Counted from the stretch's first letter, positions 1 through 12,176 are shown. The stretch: DNA of 64,000 nucleotides from Cherax quadricarinatus (GCF_038502225.1 NC_091352.1:25437590-25501589), one strand, 5' to 3'. The notes: generated by a model from the sequence alone, not told the origin. A program made the numbers and translations.

Positions 1-84
1 AGGTGTTTAGTGGTTGTGGGGAGATAAGAGACTCTGTGACGTACAGGTCAACATCCTGTTATTACATGTTTAGTCTGAGTTGCA

Positions 85-295
85 TCTGAATAGGGTAAAT
101 TAGGTCAGTATTGTCTCAGGATGCGACCCACACCAGTCGACTAACACCCAGATACCCATTTTGTACTGATGGGTAACATAGACAACCGGTGTAACGAAAC
201 ATACCCAATGTTTCAACCCTCGCCAGGAACCGAATTCGGTCCCTCACCGTGTGAATCGAGAGCTTTTGCCACAAGACCACGAGCCACAAGAAACC
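85..295 (-). mobile_element. tRNA-derived SINE copy (diverged)
   Basis: Read on the minus strand, this begins with a tRNA-like head (GCTCTCGATTCACACGG), a decayed B-box-like stretch and the SINE body with one copy of the segment complementary to GGATGCGACCCACACC, and runs out in the 'gacctaattt' segment. It matches the other SINEs in the window at about 540-800 and 2548-2809. The 3' half and the (TTA)n tail are missing. It contains only one copy of the 32-bp internal segment that is amplified elsewhere. No target duplication was seen. Confidence 0.8.
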
Positions 296-526
296 ATTTA
301 GTCTGGATTCATATAGAGGCTCTGAAATAGAGGCACTTAGCTCCATGGGTCAAGTGTCTCTCACCAGTAAGAACGCAAAATACTACTGTGAGGTAAAATA
401 ATGCTATACCACATCGAAATTAAAAGGTAATATGACATATATACAGTCAATTAAATATACCAACGTAGTAGTGAATATAAGACAAGAGTATTGGAACCTT
501 GAGGGTGATCAGAGGAGCCTGTAACT

Positions 527-815
527 ATCTGCAGCCTGGTGGCTGCAGCTCTCGCTTCAGACGGCGCGAGAGTCTGGGTTCGACTCCCAGTCAGGGTAGA
601 AACATTGGGCGTGTTTCTTTACACCTGTTGTCTATGTTCACCCATCAGTAAATGGGTACCTGGGTGATAGTCGACTGGTGTGGGTCGCATCCTGGGACAA
701 AATTTACCTAACTTGCCCAAAATGCTGCCCATAACAAGCGGCTTTCTATATAGTAGTATGTCACTGATGTCAGCTATGTCTGTATACCTTGTACATGTAC
801 TGGTAGTAATTAAAG
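527..815 (+). mobile_element. tRNA-derived SINE, near full length
   Basis: The head resembles a tRNA gene: GCCTGGTGGCTGCAGCTC in the A-box region and an exact B-box-type GGTTCGACTCC at 577-587, as in SINEs transcribed by RNA polymerase III. The body follows with one 32-bp internal unit (about 663-696), then 'aatgctgcccataacaagcg' and a 3' end reading ACCTTGTACATGTACTGG, leading directly into a (TTA)n tract. This is the reference layout for the family in the window: tRNA head, 32-bp unit, 3' body, (TTA)n tail. Confidence 0.9.
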
Positions 816-821
816 TTATTA

Positions 822-852
<31 letters not shown>

Positions 853-890
853 AATAATAATAATAATAATTATTATTATTATTTTTTTTT
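816..890 (+). repeat. (TTA)n/(TAA)n microsatellite, SINE tail
   Basis: About 60 bp of ATT and ATA trinucleotides with one switch of orientation, between the SINE 3' end and the 3' end of the minus-strand LINE. It is the SINE tail and the flank of the LINE at once; the matching tract on the other side of the LINE is at 3998-4169. Confidence 0.9.
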
Positions 891-1137
891 CTTTATTATC
901 ACACTGGCCGATTCCCACCAAGGCAGGGTGGCCCGAAAAAGAAAAACTTTCACCATCATTCACTCCATCACTGTCTTGCCAGAAGGGTGTTTTACACTAC
1001 AGTTTTTAAACTGCAACATTAACACCCCTCCTTCAGAGTGCAGGCACTGTACTTCCCATCTCCAGGACTCAAGTCCGGCCTGCCGGTTTCCCTGAATCCC
1101 TTCATAAATGTTACTTTGCTCACACTCCAACAGCACG

Positions 1138-2547
1138 TCAAGTATTAAAAACCATTTGTCTCCATTCACTCCTATCAAACACGCTCATGCATGCCTGCTG
1201 GAAGTCCAAGCCCCTCGCACACAAAACCTCCTTTACCCCCTCCCTCCAACCTTTCCTAGGCCGACCCCTACCCCGCCTTCCTTCCACTACAGACTGATAC
1301 ACTCTTGAAGTCATTCTGTATCGCTCCATTCTCTCTACATGTCCGAACCACCTCAACAACCCTTCCTCAGCCCTCTGGACAACAGTTTTGGTAATCCCGC
1401 ACCTCCTCCAAACTACGAATTCTCTGCATTATATTCACACCACACATTGCCCTCAGACATGACATCTCCACTGCCTCCAGCCTTCTCCTCGCTGCAACAT
1501 TCATCACCCACGCTTCACACCCATATAAGAGCGTTGGTAAAACTATACTCTCATACATTCCCCTCTTTGCCTCCAAGGACAAAGTTCTTTGTCTCCACAG
1601 ACTCCTAAGTGCACCACTCACTCTTTTTCCCTCATCAATTCTATGATTCACCTCATCTTTCATAGACCCATCCGCTGACACGTCCACTCCCAAATATCTG
1701 AATACGTTCACCTCCTCCATACTCTCTCCCTCCAATCTGATATTCAATCTTTCATCACCTAATCTTTTTGTTATCCTCATAACCTTACTCTTTCCTGTAT
1801 TCACCTTTAATTTTCTTCTTTTGCACACCCTACCAAATTCATCCACCAATCTCTGCAACTTCTCTTCAGAATCTCCCAAGAGCACAGTGTCATCAGCAAA
1901 GAGCAGCTGTGACAACTCCCACTTTGTGTGTGATTCTTTATCTTTTAACTCCACGCCTCTTGCCAAGACCCTCGCATTTACTTCTCTTACAACCCCATCT
2001 ATAAATATATTAAACAACCATGGTGGCATCACACATCCTTGTCTAAGGCCTACTTTTACTGGGAAAAAATTTCCCTCTTTCCTACATACTCTAACTTGAG
2101 CCTCACTATCCTCGTAAAAACTCTTCACTGCTTTCAGTAACCTACCTCCTACACCATACACTTGCAACATCTGCCACATTGCCCCCCTATCCACCCTGTC
2201 ATACGCCTTTTCCAAATCCATAAATGCCACAAAGACCTCTTTAGCCTTATCTAAATACTGTTCACTTATATGTTTCACTGTAAACACCTGGTCCACACAC
2301 CCCCTACCTTTCCTAAAGCCTCCTTGTTCATCTGCTATCCTATTCTCTGTCTTACTCTTAATTCTTTCAATTATAACTCTACCATACACTTTACCAGGTA
2401 CACTCAACAGACTTATCCCCCTATAATTTTTGCACTCTCTTTTATCCCCTTTGCCTTTATACAAAGGAACTATGCATGCTCTCTGCCAATCCCTAGGTAC
2501 CTTACCCTCTTCCATACATTTATTAAATAATTGCACCAACCACTCTT
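1138..2547 (-). pseudogene. RTE-like reverse transcriptase (3' piece)
   Basis: Resumes after the SINE at EWLVQLFNKCMEEGKVP and reads the RT blocks in order: NYRGISLLS, DEQGGFRKGRGCVDQ, FVAFMDLEKAYDRVD, GLRQGCVMPPWLFNIFID and the catalytic LLFADDTVLL. The thumb and C-terminus run on to CGVNIMQRIRSLEEV near 1367-1390. The C-terminal part (MLRWFGHVERM...RGRGRPRKGW) is in another frame at 1138-1359, so one frameshift separates them. All residues of the FADD site are present, so the lesions are the SINE insertion, the frameshift and the 5' truncation. Confidence 0.85.
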
Positions 2548-2809
2548 GTGGCCTGGTGGTTAACGCTCTCGCTTCACACGGCGAGGGCCTGGGTTCGATT
2601 CCCAGCCAGAGTAGAAACATTGGACGTGTTTCTTTCCACCTGTTGTCTATGTTCCCCATCAGTAAAATGGGTACCTGGGTGTTAGTCGACTGGTGTGGGT
2701 CGCATCCTGGGACACTGACCTAAGGAGGCCTGGTCACAGACCGGGCCGCGGGGGCGTTGACCCCCGGAACTCTCTCCAGATAAACTCCAGATAAACTCCA
2801 CCTGCTTTT
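2548..2809 (+). mobile_element. SINE with LINE-type 3' tail, inserted in the RTE-like LINE
   Basis: It has a tRNA-like head (GGCCTGGTGGTTAACGCTC), a B-box GGTTCGATTCC at 2592-2602, the family body and one 32-bp unit. From about 2729 it differs from the other SINEs: the 3' part reads GGAGGCCTGGTC...CCGCGGGGGCGTTGACCCCC and ends in repeats of ACTCCAGATAA. That 3' part matches the 3' end of the LINE fragment at 12177-12507 (minus strand). The insertion separates LINE residues KAGG and EWLVQ; I could not see a clean target duplication, and a few LINE codons may be lost. Confidence 0.88.
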
Positions 2810-3997
2810 AACATTTCTATCTTTATCCCATCAATCCCGGCTGCCTTACCCCCTTTCATTTTACCTACTGCCTCACGAACTTCCCCCACACTCACAACTG
2901 GCTCTTCCTCACTCCTACAAGATGTTATTCCTCCTTGCCCTATACACGAAATCACAGCTTCCCTATCTTCATCAACATTTAACAATTCCTCAAAATATTC
3001 CCTCCATCTTCCCAATACCTCTAACTCTCCATTTAATAACTCTCCTCTCCTATTTTTAACTGACAAATCCATTTGTTCTCTAGGCTTTCTTAACTTGTTA
3101 ATCTCACTCCAAAACTTTTTCTTATTTTCAACAAAATTTGTTGATAACATCTCACCCACTCTCTCATTTGCTCTCTTTTTACATTGCTTCACCACTCTCT
3201 TAACCTCTCTCTTTTTCTCCATATACTCTTCCCTCCTTGCATCACTTCTACTTTGTAAAAACTTCTCATATGCTAACTTTTTCTCCCTTACTACTCTCTT
3301 TACATCATCATTCCACCAATCGCTCCTCTTCCCTCCTGCACCCACTTTCCTGTAACCACAAACTTCTGCTGAACACTCTAACACTACATTTTTAAACCTA
3401 CCCCATACCTCTTCGACCCCATTGCCTATGCTCTCATTAGCCCATCTATCCTCCAATAGCTGTTTATATCTTACCCTAACTGCCTCCTCTTTTAGTTTAT
3501 AAACCTTCACCTCTCTCTTCCCTGATGCTTCTATTCTCCTTGTATCCCATCTACCTTTTACTCTCAGTGTAGCTACAACTAGAAAGTGATCTGATATATC
3601 CGTGGCCCCTCTATAAACATGTACATCCTGAAGTCTACTCAACAGTCTTTTATCTACCAATACATAATCCAACAAACTACTGTCATTTCGCCCTACATCA
3701 TATCTTGTATACTTATTTATCCTCTTTTTCTTAAAATATGTATTACCTATAACTAAACCCCTTTCTATACAAAGTTCAATCAAAGGGCTCCCATTATCAT
3801 TTACACCTGGCACCCCAAACTTACCTACCACACCCTCTCTAAAAGTTTCTCCTACTTTAGCATTCAGGTCCCCTACCACAATTACTCTCTCACTTGGTTC
3901 AAAGGCTCCTATACATTCACTTAACATCTCCCAAAATCTCTCTCTCTCCTCTGCATTCCTCTCTTCTCCAGGTGCATACACGCTTATTATGACCCAC
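2810..3997 (-). pseudogene. RTE-like ORF, endonuclease C-half and start of RT (5' piece)
   Basis: The open frame carries the later part of an apurinic-type endonuclease: VVGDLNAKVG (the metal/catalytic GDxN block), a LLDYVLVD block and TDISDHFLV (the catalytic SDH). After a basic linker comes the first RT block, KAAGIDGIKIEMLKAGG, where the SINE cuts in. The N-terminal endonuclease residues are missing because the element is truncated at the (TTA)n tract. The last residues of the open frame (ending in PPRPGL) are translated SINE sequence, not LINE. The protein would have nicked target DNA to prime reverse transcription. Confidence 0.8.
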
Positions 3998-4169
<172 letters not shown>

Positions 4170-4284
4170 CTTAATAATATTAATAACAAATTTTATTTTG
4201 GTACAGGTAGCGCCAAGAATGTTGTCCAAGACGCATTACACGAGCGTCAAGCATCTGAAGACGATCAAAAATGCGTTCTTGAGA

Positions 4285-7200
4285 AACAAGCGTAAATTAA
4301 CTAATTTACGCTTATTCCTCAACATCAAGCGTAAATTAACTAGTTAACGCTTGTACCTCAACAACAAGCGTAAATTTACTAATTTACGCTTTTTCCTCAA
4401 CAACAAGCGTAAATTAACTAGTTAACGCTTGTACTTCAACAAGAAGCGTAAATTTACTAATTTACGCTTGTTCGTCAACAACAAGCGTAAATTAACTAAT
4501 TTACGCTTGTACCTCAACAACAAGCGTAAATTAACTAATTTACGCTTGTACCTCAACAACAAGCGTAAATTAACTAATTTACGCTTGTACCTCAACAACA
4601 AGCGTAAATTAACTAATTTACGCTTGTACCTCAACAACAAGCGTAAATTAACTAATTTACGCTTGTACCTCAACAACAAGCGTAAATTAACTAATTTACG
4701 CTTGTACCTCAACAACAAGCGTAAATTAACTAATTTACGCTTGTACCTCAACAACAAGCGTAAATTAACTAATTTACGCTTGTACCTCAACAACAAGCGT
4801 AAATTAACTAATTTACGCTTGTACCTCAACAACAAGCGTAAATTAACTAATTTACGCTTGTACCTCAACAACAAGCGTAAATTAACTAATTTACGCTTGT
4901 ACCTCAACAACAAGCGTAAATTAACTAATTTACGCTTGTACCTCAACAACAAGCGTAAATTAACTAATTTACGCTTGTACCTCAACAACAAGCGTAAATT
5001 AACTAATTTACGCTTGTACCTCAACAACAAGCGTAAATTAACTAATTTACGCTTGTACCTCAACAACAAGCGTAAATTAACTAATTTACGCTTGTACCTC
5101 AACAACAAGCGTAAATTAACTAATTTACGCTTGTACCTCAACAACAAGCGTAAATTAACTAATTTACGCTTGTACCTCAACAACAAGCGTAAATTAACTA
5201 ATTTACGCTTGTACCTCAACAACAAGCGTAAATTAACTAATTTACGCTTGTCCCTCAACAACAAGCGTAAATTAACTAATTTACGCTTGTACCTCAACAA
5301 CAAGCGTAAATTAACTAATTTACGCTTGTACCTCAACAACAAGCGTAAATTAACTAATTTACGCTTGTACCTCAACAACAAGCGTAAATTAACTAATTTA
5401 CGCTTGTACCTCAACAACAAGCGTAAATTAACTAATTTACGCTTGTACCTCAACAACAAGCGTAAATTAACTAATTTACGCTTGTACCTCAACAACAAGC
5501 GTAAATTAACTAATTTACGCTTGTACCTCAACAACAAGCGTAAATTAACTAATTTACGCTTGTACCTCAACAACAAGCGTAAATTAACTAATTTACGCTT
5601 GTACCTCAACAACAAGCGTAAATTAACTAATTTACGCTTGTACCTCAACAACAAGCGTAAATTAACTAATTTACGCTTGTACCTCAACAACAAGCGTAAA
5701 TTAACTAATTTACGCTTGTACCTCAACAACAAGCGTAAATTAACTAATTTACGCTTGTACCTCAACAACAAGCGTAAATTAACTAATTTACGCTTGTACC
5801 TCAACAACAAGCGTAAATTAACTAATTTACGCTTGTACCTCAACAACAAGCGTAAATTAACTAATTTACGCTTGTACCTCAACAACAAGCGTAAATTAAC
5901 TAATTTACGCTTGTACCTCAACAACAAGCGTAAATTAACTAATTTACGCTTGTACCTCAACAACAAGCGTAAATTAACTAATTTACGCTTGTACCTCAAC
6001 AACAAGCGTAAATTAACTAATTTACGCTTGTACCTCAACAACAAGCGTAAATTAACTAATTTACGCTTGTACCTCAACAACAAGCGTAAATTAACTAATT
6101 TACGCTTGTACCTCAACAACAAGCGTAAATTAACTAATTTACGCTTGTACCTCAACAACAAGCGTAAATTAACTAATTTACGCTTGTACCTCAACAACAA
6201 GCGTAAATTAACTAATTTACGCTTGTACCTCAACAACAAGCGTAAATTAACTAATTTACGCTTGTACCTCAACAACAAGCGTAAATTAACTAATTTACGC
6301 TTGTACCTCAACAACAAGCGTAAATTAACTAATTTACGCTTGTACCTCAACAACAAGCGTAAATTAACTAATTTACGCTTGTACCTCAACAACAAGCGTA
6401 AATTAACTAATTTACGCTTGTACCTCAACAACAAGCGTAAATTAACTAATTTACGCTTGTACCTCAACAACAAGCGTAAATTAACTAATTTACGCTTGTA
6501 CCTCAACAACAAGCGTAAATTAACTAATTTACGCTTGTACCTCAACAACAAGCGTAAATTAACTAATTTACGCTTGTACCTCAACAACAAGCGTAAATTA
6601 ACTAATTTACGCTTGTACCTCAACAACAAGCGTAAATTAACTAATTTACGCTTGTACCTCAACAACAAGCGTAAATTAACTAATTTACGCTTGTACCTCA
6701 ACAACAAGCGTAAATTAACTAATTTACGCTTGTACCTCAACAACAAGCGTAAATTAACTAATTTACGCTTGTACCTCAACAACAAGCGTAAATTAACTAA
6801 TTTACGCTTGTACCTCAACAACAAGCGTAAATTAACTAATTTACGCTTGTACCTCAACAACAAGCGTAAATTAACTAATTTACGCTTGTACCTCAACAAC
6901 AAGCGTAAATTAACTAATTTACGCTTGTACCTCAACAACAAGCGTAAATTAACTAATTTACGCTTGTACCTCAACAACAAGCGTAAATTAACTAATTTAC
7001 GCTTGTACCTCAACAACAAGCGTAAATTAACTAATTTACGCTTGTACCTCAACAACAAGCGTAAATTAACTAATTTACGCTTGTACCTCAACAACAAGCG
7101 TAAATTAACTAATTTACGCTTGTACCTCAACAACAAGCGTAAATTAACTAATTTACGCTTGTACCTCAACAACAAGCGTAAATTAACTAATTTACGCTTG

Positions 7201-8160
7201 TACCTCAACAACAAGCGTAAATTAACTAATTTACGCTTGTACCTCAACAACAAGCGTAAATTAACTAATTTACGCTTGTACCTCAACAACAAGCGTAAAT
7301 TAACTAATTTACGCTTGTACCTCAACAACAAGCGTAAATTAACTAATTTACGCTTGTACCTCAACAACAAGCGTAAATTAACTAATTTACGCTTGTACCT
7401 CAACAACAAGCGTAAATTAACTAATTTACGCTTGTACCTCAACAACAAGCGTAAATTAACTAATTTACGCTTGTACCTCAACAACAAGCGTAAATTAACT
7501 AATTTACGCTTGTACCTCAACAACAAGCGTAAATTAACTAATTTACGCTTGTACCTCAACAACAAGCGTAAATTAACTAATTTACGCTTGTACCTCAACA
7601 ACAAGCGTAAATTAACTAATTTACGCTTGTACCTCAACAACAAGCGTAAATTAACTAATTTACGCTTGTACCTCAACAACAAGCGTAAATTAACTAATTT
7701 ACGCTTGTACCTCAACAACAAGCGTAAATTAACTAATTTACGCTTGTACCTCAACAACAAGCGTAAATTAACTAATTTACGCTTGTACCTCAACAACAAG
7801 CGTAAATTAACTAATTTACGCTTGTACCTCAACAACAAGCGTAAATTAACTAATTTACGCTTGTACCTCAACAACAAGCGTAAATTAACCAGTTTACGCT
7901 TGTACCTCAACAACAAGCGTAAATTAACCAGTTTACGCTTGTACCTCAACAACAAGCGTAAATTAACCAGTTTACGCTTGTACCTCAACAACAAGCGTAA
8001 ATTAACCAGTTTACGCTTGTACCTCAACAACAAGCGTAAATTAACTAATTTACGCTTGTACCTCAACAACAAGCGTAAATTAACTAATTTACGCTTGTAC
8101 CTCAACAACAAGCGTAAATTAACTAATTTACGCTTGTTCCTCAACAACAAGCGTAAATTG
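4285..8160. repeat. 39-bp palindromic satellite, about 99 units
   Basis: Each 39-bp unit holds two 14-bp arms, ACAAGCGTAAATTA and its exact complement, separated by AC, followed by a short ACCTCAAC linker. The units are almost identical over 3.9 kb; the most diverged ones are at the left edge (4285-4480) and the last unit on the right. Four consecutive units at about 7880-8030 share the same change (ACCAG for ACTAA). Because 39 is divisible by 3 and no phase contains a stop, very long open frames of over 1,200 codons appear on both strands (13-residue periods such as LNNKRKLTNLRLY). These are artefacts of the period, not genes. Confidence 0.97.
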
Positions 8161-8308
8161 GTGCGGAAGTAAAAAAAAATATTGGTGAAAATCCTGCGAG
8201 AAACAAGTAAGTGTGCCATTGTTAAACTTATAAATACCCTAAAGGTGCTGTTTCCCACTGCATCAGTCTTCACGAGGTGTGCCCATACTACAGTCCAGAA
8301 ACAGCACC

Positions 8309-8376
8309 ATACAGTGCTCGTCACGGCATTATGCCGGGGCGTTCACCCCGGCATAATGCCGTGACGAGCACTGTAT
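8309..8376. other. Perfect inverted repeat, 31-bp arms, 6-nt loop
   Basis: The arms at 8309-8339 and 8346-8376 are exact complements; the loop is CGTTCA at 8340-8345. The arm contains a smaller palindrome, GGCATTATGCC. It lies in otherwise unclassified DNA between the 39-bp and 11-bp satellites (8161-8437). It is not followed by a T-run and no ORF leads into it, so I do not call it a terminator. Confidence 0.95.
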
Positions 8377-8437
8377 CTCCACTCCTAAATACCTGAATTA
8401 AAAATGAGAAAGTGACACACGCAAAGGACATAAATTA

Positions 8438-10060
8438 ACAAGATAATCACAAGATAATCACAAGATAATCACAAGATAATCACAAGATAATCACAAGATA
8501 ACCACAAGATAATCACAAGATAATCACAAGATAATCACAAGATAATCACAAGATAATCACAAGATAATCACAAGATAATCACAAGATAATCACAAGATAA
8601 TCACAAGATAATCACAAGATAACCACAAAATAATCACAAGATAATCACAATATAATCACAAGATAATCACAAGATAATCACAATATAATCACAAAATAAT
8701 CACAAGATAATCACAAGATAATCACAAGATAATCACAAGATAATCACAATATAATCACAAAATAATCACAAGATAACCACAAAATAATCACAAGATAATC
8801 ACAAGATAATCACAAGATAATCACAAGATAATCACAAGATAATCACAAGATAATCACAAGATAATCACAAGATAATCACAAGATAATCACAACATAATCA
8901 CAAGATAACCACAAGATAATCACAAGATAATCACAAGATAATCACAAGATAATCACAAGATAATCACAAGATAATCACAAGATAATCACAAGATAATCAC
9001 AAGATAATCACAAGATAACCACAAGATAATCACAAGATAATCACAAGATAATCACAAGATAATCACAAGATAATCACAAGATAATCACAAGATAATCACA
9101 AGATAATCACAAGATAATCACAAGATAATCACAAGATAATCACAAGATAATCACAAGATAATCACAACATAATCACAAGATAACCACAAGATAATCACAA
9201 GATAATCACAAGATAATCACAAGATAACCACAAGATAATCACAAGATAATCACAAGATAATCACAAGATAATCACAAGATAATCACAAGATAATCACAAG
9301 ATAATCACAAGATAATCACAAGATAATCACAAGATAATCACAAGATAATCACAACATAATCACAACATAATCACAAGATAACCACAAGATAATCACAAGA
9401 TAATCACAAGATAATCACAAGATAATCACAAGATAATCACAAGATAATCACAAGATAACCACAAGATAATCACAAGATAATCACAAGATAATCACAAGAT
9501 AATCACAAGATAATCACAAGATAATCACAAGATAATCACAAGATAATCACAACATAATCACAAGATAACCACAAGATAATCACAAGATAATCACAAGATA
9601 ATCACAAGATAATCACAAGATAATCACAAGATAATCACAAGATAATCACAAGATAATCAAAAGATAATCACAAGATAATCACAAGATAATCACAAGATAA
9701 TCACAAGATAATCACAAGATAATCACAAGATAATCACAAGATAATCGCAACATAATCACAAGATAACCACAAGATAATCACAAGATAATCACAAGATAAT
9801 CACAAGATAATCACAAGATAATCACAAGATAATCACAAGATAACCACAAGATAATCACAAGATAATCACAAGATAATCACAAGATAATCACAAGATAATC
9901 ACAAGATAATCACAAGATAATCACAAGATAATCACAACATAATCACAAGATAACCACAAGATAATCACAAGATAATCACAAGATAATCACAAGATAATCA
10001 CAAGATAATCACAAGATAATCACAAGATAATCACAAGATAATCACAAGATAATCACAAGA
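8438..10060. repeat. 11-bp minisatellite (ATAATCACAAG)n, about 147 units
   Basis: Continuous ATAATCACAAG repeats with common variants ATAACCACAAG, ATAATCACAAC and ATAATCACAAT. The variant pair 'CAACATAATCACAAGATAACC' type recurs near 8890, 9167, 9360, 9550, 9750 and 9936, suggesting a higher-order unit of about 185-200 bp (17-18 monomers). No strand has a useful open frame. The flank on the right (10061-10264) is AT-rich and unclassified. Confidence 0.96.
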
Positions 10061-10264
10061 CGCATTTGTTAGATATTACATTAATCATAATTTAATTAAA
10101 ATAAACAACAGAAAATTAAAATTTACACAGCAAAAGTTGAGTGATAATTTACATATTAATAATTCCCACTGAAGGTAAAAGTTTGAAGCTTATCGGAGAA
10201 ACCATTCTCCAGTAATGGATGTAATTCAACGATTCGGATTTCTTCAGTAAAGTTACAGATTTGT

Positions 10265-11947
10265 GATTACTTAGGCCAGATTACTTAGGCCAGATTACTT
10301 AGGCCAGATTACTTAGGTCAGATTACTTAGGCCAGATTACTTAGGCCAGATTACTTAGGCCAGATTACTTAGGTCAGATTTCTTAGGCCAGATTACTTAG
10401 GCCAGATTACTTAGGCCAGATTACTTAGGCCAGATTCCTTAGGCCAGATTACTTACTCCAGATTACTTAGGCCAGATTACATAGGCCAGATTACTTAGGC
10501 CAGATTACTTAGGCCAGATTACTTACTCCAGATTACTTAGGCCAGATTACTTAGGCCAGATTACTTAGGCCAGATTACTTAGGTCAGATTTCTTAGGCCA
10601 GATTACTTAGGCCAGATTACTTAGGCCAGATTACTTAGGCCAGATTCCTTAGGCCAGATTACTTAGGCCAGTTTACTTAGGCCAGATTACTTAGGCCAGA
10701 TTACTTAGGTCAGATTTCTTAGGCCAGATTACTTAGGCCAGATTACTTAGGCCAGATTACTTAGGCCAGATTCCTTAGGCCAGATTACTTAGGCCAGATT
10801 ACTTACTCCAGATTACTTAGGCCAGATTACTTAGGCCAGATTACTTAGGCCAGATTACTTAGGCCAGATTACTTAGGTCAGATTTCTTAGGCCAGATTAC
10901 TTAGGCCAGATTACTTAGGCCAGATTACTTAGGCCAGATTCCTTAGGCCAGATTACTTAGGCCAGATTACTTAGGCCAGATTACTTAGGCAAGATTACTT
11001 AGGCCAGATTACTTAGGCCAGATTACTTAGGCCAGATTCCTTAGGCCAGATTCCTTAGGCCAGATTCCTTAGGCCAGATTACTTAGGCCAGATTACTTAG
11101 GCCAGATTACTTAGGCCAGATTACTTAGGCCAGATTCCTTAGGCCAGATTACTTAGGCCAGATTACTTTGGCCAGATTACTCAGGCCAGATTACTTAATC
11201 CAGATTACTTAGGCCAGATTACTTAGGCCAGATTACTTAGGCCAGATTACTTAGGCCAGATTACTTAGGCTAGATTACTTAGGCCAGAATACTTAGGCCA
11301 GATTACTTAGGCCAGATTACTTAGGCCAGATTACTTAGGCCAGATTACTTAGGCCAGATTACTTAGGCCAGATTACTTAGGCCAGATTACTTAGGCCAGA
11401 TTACTTAGGCCAGATTACTTAGGCCAGATTACTTAGGCCAGATTACTTAGGCCAGATTACTTAGGCCAGATTACTTAGGCCAGATTACTTAGGCCAGATT
11501 ACTTAGGCCAGATTACTTAGGCCAGATTACTTAGGCCAGATTACTTAGGCCAGATTACTTAGGCCAGATTACTTAGGCCAGATTACTTAGGCCAGATTAC
11601 TTAGGCCAGATTACTTAGGCCAGATTACTTAGGCCAGATTACTTAGGCCAGATTACTTAGACCAGATTACTTAGGCCAGATTACTTAGGCCAGATTACTT
11701 AGGCCAGATTACTTAGGCTAGATTACTTAGGCCAGATTACTTAGACCAGATTACTTAGGCCAGATTACTTAGGCCAGATTACTTAGGCTAGATTACTTAG
11801 ACCAGATTACTTAGGCCAGATTACTTAGGCCAGATTACTTAGGCCAGATTACTTAGGCCAGATTACTTAGGCCAGATTACTTAGTCCAGATTACTTAGGC
11901 CAGATTACTTAGTCCAGATTACTTAGTCCAGATTACTTAGGCCAGAT
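10265..11947. repeat. 14-bp minisatellite (GATTACTTAGGCCA)n, about 120 units
   Basis: Tandem GATTACTTAGGCCA with point variants (TTCCTT, TTACTC, GGTCA, GGCTA). Variants cluster in the first 900 bp, where short higher-order blocks repeat, whereas about 11270-11650 is nearly uniform, pointing to recent local expansion there. It is followed by unclassified AT-rich DNA (11948-12176). Confidence 0.96.
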
Positions 11948-12176
11948 TTACACAACATCGTCAGTCTTAATTTATTATTAGTTAGTAATTTTTTCAGACC
12001 AGTCAGTTAATATCATTATTATATATAATATGCTAATTAAGTCTTATGCCGCCCGTGAGGGTTTGAGTGAGACTTATGCTCAGGAAACTACACCACTGAG
12101 GAAAGTTTGAAGTCTATATGATGAGTCATTCTCCAGTTATGGCACGGGTATCACCGATTCCATGTTCGTTACTGTT

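Larger units (their letters stand above)
891..3997 (-). mobile_element. RTE-like LINE, 5'-truncated, split by a SINE
   Basis: A non-LTR retrotransposon on the minus strand. It begins inside the endonuclease domain (reading WVIISVYAPGEE just next to the (TTA)n at 3998), continues through the EN-RT linker and reverse transcriptase, and ends in a 3' UTR (about 891-1137) with an A-rich 3' end. The SINE at 2548-2809 interrupts it at the start of the RT domain. The EN style (APGEERNAEER, VVGDLNAKVG) and the C-terminal MLRWFGHVERM...RGRGRPRK segment resemble RTE-type elements; the clade is from recall, not from a tree. The copy is flanked on both sides by (TTA)n and is dead because of truncation, interruption and a frameshift near 1360-1390. 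Confidence 0.85.

Noticed and set aside
527..600. Functional tRNA gene
   Set aside because: The tRNA-like head has a B-box but no complete cloverleaf that I could fold by eye, and it continues into a SINE body shared by six other loci.
4285..8160. CRISPR array (short palindromic repeats)
   Set aside because: There are no unique spacers; the linker between palindromes is constant. The surrounding DNA is eukaryotic, with SINEs and LINEs and no cas genes.
4422..8324. Open frames of 1,300 and 1,247 codons on opposite strands
   Set aside because: They are produced by a stop-free 39-bp repeat (13 codons). The protein would be a bare 13-residue repeat on each strand, and the frames overlap fully. 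No promoter, splice or domain evidence.
8309..8376. Rho-independent terminator
   Set aside because: The context is eukaryotic, there is no upstream gene and no T-tract; the stem is far longer than usual for a terminator.
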